Positions 5,040 through 8,205 of a stretch of DNA of 8,205 nt are shown piece after piece. Both the position numbers and the translations under genes were made by a program. Below the pieces are notes generated by a model, which saw only the letters and a program-made list of their open reading frames with translations, was not told where the DNA came from and did not search any database. Source of the DNA: Sulfurovum sp. (GTDB lineage Bacteria; Campylobacterota; Campylobacteria; Campylobacterales; Sulfurovaceae); assembly GCA_021159425.1 (NCBI GenBank), contig JAGGRU010000366.1, positions 1 through 8,205 on the forward strand, read 5' to 3'. Numbering within the stretch: position 1 is the stretch's first letter; each line of letters opens with the position of its first letter.

Positions 5040-7848
5040 AGTTAAAATCCAAGAGATCGCAGATGAAGCGGGATTATCAAATGGGGATTTGCTGGACAAA
5101 GCCAAAGAGTTAGGTTTTAATGTCAAAGCAGCCAACAGTACTATCAGTATGGAAGATGCCGGTATTCTTGTAGAGTATGCGATCAGCGGAACACTTCCAA
5201 AAAACTTCAAGAAACCTGGAAGCAAAGCAAAGATCACAGTCGTGAAGAAAAAAGCTGCACCGGTTGAGGAAGCAGTGGCTGAAGAAACAGTCGAAACAGC
5301 TGATGAACCAGTTGTTGAAGAAGAGACTGTTGTCGAAGAAGTGCTAAAAAAACCAACTGCCAAAAAAACTTCTGGTATCAAAATGACACCAAAAGTGAAA
5401 CCTGTTGAAGAAGAGGTAGTTGAAACAAAAGAAGTTGTGAATACACCTCCTGAGGTAGCTACAGAAGAAAAAGCAGAAGATGTTGCTGTTGTTGAAGAAG
5501 CTCCTGCGAAAGAAGAAGTTGCAGAAGAAGAGGTTGCAGAAGAAACTATAGAAAAACCTGTTGTAAAAGAGGTTAAAAAACGTAGAGGTATCTCCGTTGT
5601 ATCTAAGAAAACAGAACCTGAAGCTGCTAAAGAGGGTGAAGAAAAGAAACCAAAAAGAAGAGTACTTTCCCGTACCGGAATCAAGATCGTCAGAAAAGCA
5701 AAACCGGCACCTGTCAGAGCAGGAACAAGAATCTCTATGGGTGATCAAACTCCATATATAGCTAAAAAGAAACCTAAAAAAGGTCCTGCTGAAGCAAGAG
5801 ATTCCGGTACAAAGATCGATATCTTTAACCATGACAGTATGAGTAGAGAGATCGACAGTGGTTTTGGTGATGAAGAGGTAGTACTGCTTGACTTCTCTGA
5901 CAAAAACATTTATGAAGAAATGATGCGTCAAGAGCAGAAACGTAAAGAAGAAATGAAGAAAAGAGAAGCGGCAAACGGCGGACCGTTAAAAGGCAGACAG
6001 CCATTCCGTCCTCAGCAAAGACGTTCACTCAAACGTGGGGGTAAACGCAAGAAATACATTAAAGAAGAGAATACTGACATAGTAACATCTGTTGAAATTC
6101 CTGAAAATGTAAGAGTATACGAGTTTGCTGAAAAGGTGAACCGTAAAGTTGGTGAAGTGGTAGGTGTACTTTTTGCACTTGGAATGATGGTAACTAAAAA
6201 TGACTTCCTTGCAAAAGATGAGATCGAAATTCTTGCAGAAGAGTTTGAAGTTGAAGTCACAACAGTCAATCCTCTTGATGAATTGGATTATGCAGATGCA
6301 TATGATGAAGTGGAAGAGAGTGATGAAAATCTTGAAGAGAGACCACCGGTCATTACTATCATGGGTCATGTTGACCACGGTAAAACTTCATTGCTTGACA
6401 AAATACGTTCAGCAAAAGTAGCAGACAGAGAAGCAGGTGGAATTACACAGCACGTTGGTGCATACCAGGTAGAGAAAAATGGTAAGAAAATTACCTTTGT
6501 AGATACTCCGGGTCACGAAGCCTTTACAGCAATGCGTGCCCGTGGTGCTCAGGCAACAGATATTGTTATTATTGTGGTTGCAGCAGATGACGGTGTAATG
6601 CCTCAAACCAAAGAAGCGATCGCGCATACAAAAGCGGCAGGTGTCCCTCTTATTGTTGCGATCAACAAAATGGATAAAGAATCAGCAAATCCGGACAATA
6701 TTAAGTCTCAACTTGCAGAAATTGATGTCATGGCAACAGATTGGGGCGGAGAGTATGAATTTATTCCCGTATCTGCACACACGGGCATGGGTATAGATGA
6801 TCTTCTTGAAACTATTTTACTTCAGGCAGAAGTGATGGAGTTGAGAGCAGATCCAAAGAGAGAAGCAAAAGCGGTTGTTGTTGAAGCTTCTCTTGAAAAA
6901 GGTTTTGGACCGGTTGCAAATGTGATCATACAAAACGGTACGCTTAAAGTGGGTGACAATGTCATCGTGGGTAAAACATACGGACGTATCAAAGTAATCA
7001 AACTTGATGACGGAACTTCTGTTAAAGAGATCGGACCAAGTACACCGGCGGCGATTGTAGGACTCAATGAAGTGCCTGGTGCAGGTGAAGAACTTATTGT
7101 TATGTCTACAGAGAAAGAGGTACGTGAGTTAGCCGACAAAAGAGCTGAGTTTGAGAGAGCAAAACAACTTTCTAAAAGTACAAAAGCAACACTTGATGAT
7201 CTTTCAGCACTTATTGCAGAGGGTCAACTTAAATCTCTACCTATTATTATTAAAGCAGACGTTCAAGGTTCACTTGAAGCCATTAAAGGTTCATTAGAGA
7301 AGCTTAGAAATGAAGAAGTTAAAGTAAATATTATTCATGAAGGTGTGGGTGGGGTAACAGAGAGTGATCTTACACTTGCAGATGCTTCTGAGCATGCAGT
7401 TGTTCTTGGATTTAATGTCCGTCCTACTGGAGCGGTGAAGAAAAAATCAAAAGAGTTGGGTATTGAAATTCGTTCTTACTCGATCATTTATGATCTTCTT
7501 GATGATGTAAAAGCATTGCTTGGTGGAATGATGTCTCCGGTGATCTCTGAAGAAGTGACTGGTCAGGCAGAAGTACGTGAAACATTTGTTGTTGGTAAAG
7601 TGGGGACAATTGCAGGTTGTAAAGTTTCAGACGGTACTATTACAAGAAATTCCAAAGCAAGACTTATCCGTGACGGTGTGGTTGTATATGAAAGCTCTAT
7701 CTCTTCACTTAAACGTTTCAATGAAGATGCTAAAGAAGTGAAAAATGGTTATGAGTGTGGTATCATGCTTGAAAACTTTAATGATATTAAAGCGGGTGAT
7801 GTGATCGAAACATTTAAAGATGTTGAAGAGCAAGTGGTAATGGACTAA
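5032..7848 (+). CDS. infB: Translation initiation factor IF-2
   Basis: A 938-residue GTPase that brings fMet-tRNA to the 30S subunit and promotes 50S joining. Domains in order: IF2_N (1-52), a long charged linker (about 55-350), a second IF2_N-like unit (about 354-410), the G domain (about 438-605), beta-barrel domain II, and the C-terminal IF2-9 and tRNA-binding domains to the end. GTP motifs are intact: GHVDHGKT (445-452), GGITQHVG (469-476, switch I), DTPGH (491-495), NKMD (545-548) and SAH (581-583). The linker alternates Glu/Val/Ala-rich acidic blocks with short basic segments. The ATG at 5032 lies inside the end of ylxR, with AAAGGAG at 5015-5021 ten bases upstream. The stop codon abuts the rbfA start. 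The length is typical of long IF-2 forms. I saw no convincing internal ribosome binding site that would make a shorter isoform as in E. coli. Confidence 0.98.
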   Translation: MDKVKIQEIADEAGLSNGDLLDKAKELGFNVKAANSTISMEDAGILVEYAISGTLPKNFKKPGSKAKITVVKKKAAPVEEAVAEETVETADEPVVEEETVVEEVLKKPTAKKTSGIKMTPKVKPVEEEVVETKEVVNTPPEVATEEKAEDVAVVEEAPAKEEVAEEEVAEETIEKPVVKEVKKRRGISVVSKKTEPEAAKEGEEKKPKRRVLSRTGIKIVRKAKPAPVRAGTRISMGDQTPYIAKKKPKKGPAEARDSGTKIDIFNHDSMSREIDSGFGDEEVVLLDFSDKNIYEEMMRQEQKRKEEMKKREAANGGPLKGRQPFRPQQRRSLKRGGKRKKYIKEENTDIVTSVEIPENVRVYEFAEKVNRKVGEVVGVLFALGMMVTKNDFLAKDEIEILAEEFEVEVTTVNPLDELDYADAYDEVEESDENLEERPPVITIMGHVDHGKTSLLDKIRSAKVADREAGGITQHVGAYQVEKNGKKITFVDTPGHEAFTAMRARGAQATDIVIIVVAADDGVMPQTKEAIAHTKAAGVPLIVAINKMDKESANPDNIKSQLAEIDVMATDWGGEYEFIPVSAHTGMGIDDLLETILLQAEVMELRADPKREAKAVVVEASLEKGFGPVANVIIQNGTLKVGDNVIVGKTYGRIKVIKLDDGTSVKEIGPSTPAAIVGLNEVPGAGEELIVMSTEKEVRELADKRAEFERAKQLSKSTKATLDDLSALIAEGQLKSLPIIIKADVQGSLEAIKGSLEKLRNEEVKVNIIHEGVGGVTESDLTLADASEHAVVLGFNVRPTGAVKKKSKELGIEIRSYSIIYDLLDDVKALLGGMMSPVISEEVTGQAEVRETFVVGKVGTIAGCKVSDGTITRNSKARLIRDGVVVYESSISSLKRFNEDAKEVKNGYECGIMLENFNDIKAGDVIETFKDVEEQVVMD

Positions 7849-8205
7849 ATGACACAAGAAGAGATAAAACGCCATAGGGTAGAGTCAGTACTTAAAGAGC
7901 TTCTACCTGAAGCATTTTCAAGCTTAAGTGATGAGCGTATCAACTCTTTGGCAGTCACTGATGTTAAGTGTTCAAGAGGACGTTCAAATGCTAAAGTTTA
8001 CCTAGATAAATCTTTTTTAAATGAAAAAGAGCAAGGTGAAGCTCTTAGACAGCTGCGTAAAGTCGGTGCGTATCTTCAGAACCACTGTAAGCAGAGTGAA
8101 GGGTGGTTTAAAGCACCTATTTTTACTTTTGAATTTGACCATCAACTTGAAGAGGTAAGTCGTATTGAAGACCTTTTTAAACAGATAGCAGATCGTAACA
8201 GCAAA
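7849..8205 (+). CDS. rbfA: Ribosome-binding factor A (partial, cut by window end)
   Basis: An open frame of 119 codons from the ATG at 7849 to the last base, with no stop, so the 3' end lies outside the window. RbfA is a small KH-fold protein that binds the 30S subunit and helps 16S rRNA 5'-end and central-decoding-region maturation. Supporting features are the N-terminal helix KRHRVESVLKELLPEAF, the strands INSLAVTDVKCSRG and SNAKVYLDK, the helix EALRQLRKVGAYLQNHC, and FKAPIFTFEFD followed by an ISRIEDLF-like helix (VSRIEDLFKQI), all in family order. From memory, family members run about 115-130 residues, so only a few residues should be missing. There is no spacing from infB and only a weak GGA upstream, so translation is probably coupled to infB. 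The infB-rbfA pairing is widely conserved and supports the call. Confidence 0.93.
   Translation, partial: MTQEEIKRHRVESVLKELLPEAFSSLSDERINSLAVTDVKCSRGRSNAKVYLDKSFLNEKEQGEALRQLRKVGAYLQNHCKQSEGWFKAPIFTFEFDHQLEEVSRIEDLFKQIADRNSK

Noticed and set aside
5022..5684. Antisense open frame of 220 codons, rich in Ser, Thr, Val and Phe
   Set aside because: It is the mirror of the GAA/GTT-rich codons of the IF-2 linker. Stop codons are rare there by composition, it matches no family, and it lies wholly opposite ylxR/infB.
5708..5760. Internal start in infB for a shorter IF-2 isoform at Met236
   Set aside because: An AGGA lies about 12 bases upstream of the ATG, too far for a good site, and other internal Met codons have none; E. 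coli-style isoforms cannot be supported from the sequence.
5344..5931. Second antisense open frame in the IF-2 linker, Phe/Ser/Cys-rich
   Set aside because: Same composition artefact in another frame; the translation is an implausible Phe-rich string without a recognisable domain.
5032..7848. IF-2 split or fused because of the second IF2_N-like segment
   Set aside because: A second IF2_N-like unit before the G domain is normal for long bacterial IF-2, and the frame is continuous with all GTPase motifs.
1..8205. An undescribed defence, mobile or secondary-metabolite system
   Set aside because: Every gene has a housekeeping family and the order matches the conserved Campylobacterota cluster; no integrase, transposase, tRNA attachment site or foreign base composition was seen.

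Overview
The window is low-GC, fully packed bacterial DNA and reads as ordinary core genome of a Campylobacterota (epsilonproteobacterial) species. The main evidence is gene order: lpxC, a short TsaB-like gene, thrB, ylxR, infB, rbfA all on one strand. From memory this is the arrangement in Campylobacter jejuni (around Cj0131-Cj0137) and Helicobacter pylori (around HP1047-HP1052). A free-living sulfur-oxidising relative such as Sulfurovum or Sulfurimonas is a reasonable guess, but the genus cannot be fixed by reading.

Layout. Positions 1-50 carry a 17-bp-period tandem repeat running into the first gene. Next come a DHH/DHHA1 phosphoesterase of the NrnA type and a membrane-anchored M23 peptidase whose start lies inside the phosphoesterase gene. 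A gap of about 109 bp (2435-2543) is the only real intergenic space. It holds a strong extended -10 promoter and a perfect AT-only palindrome in front of lpxC. From lpxC onward the genes overlap or nearly touch: lpxC/tsaB-like overlap by 20 bp, tsaB-like/thrB are 15 bp apart, thrB/ylxR 23 bp apart, ylxR/infB overlap by 8 bp, and infB/rbfA have no gap. rbfA runs off the right edge. The short thrB-ylxR gap contains a second TATAAT box so close to the ylxR start codon that the transcript would be leaderless.

Functionally the left half concerns RNA turnover and the envelope (nanoRNA/pAp hydrolysis, peptidoglycan cutting, lipid A synthesis). The right half concerns translation (t6A tRNA modification, threonine supply, YlxR, IF-2, ribosome maturation). 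The adjacency of a t6A gene and a threonine biosynthesis gene is biochemically sensible, because t6A is built from threonine.

I found no mobile element, CRISPR array, RNA gene, toxin-antitoxin pair, defence system or other undescribed system. The items worth a second look are small: two promoter-region architectures, the diverged TsaB-like protein, the repeat at the left edge, and the bead-like linker of IF-2.
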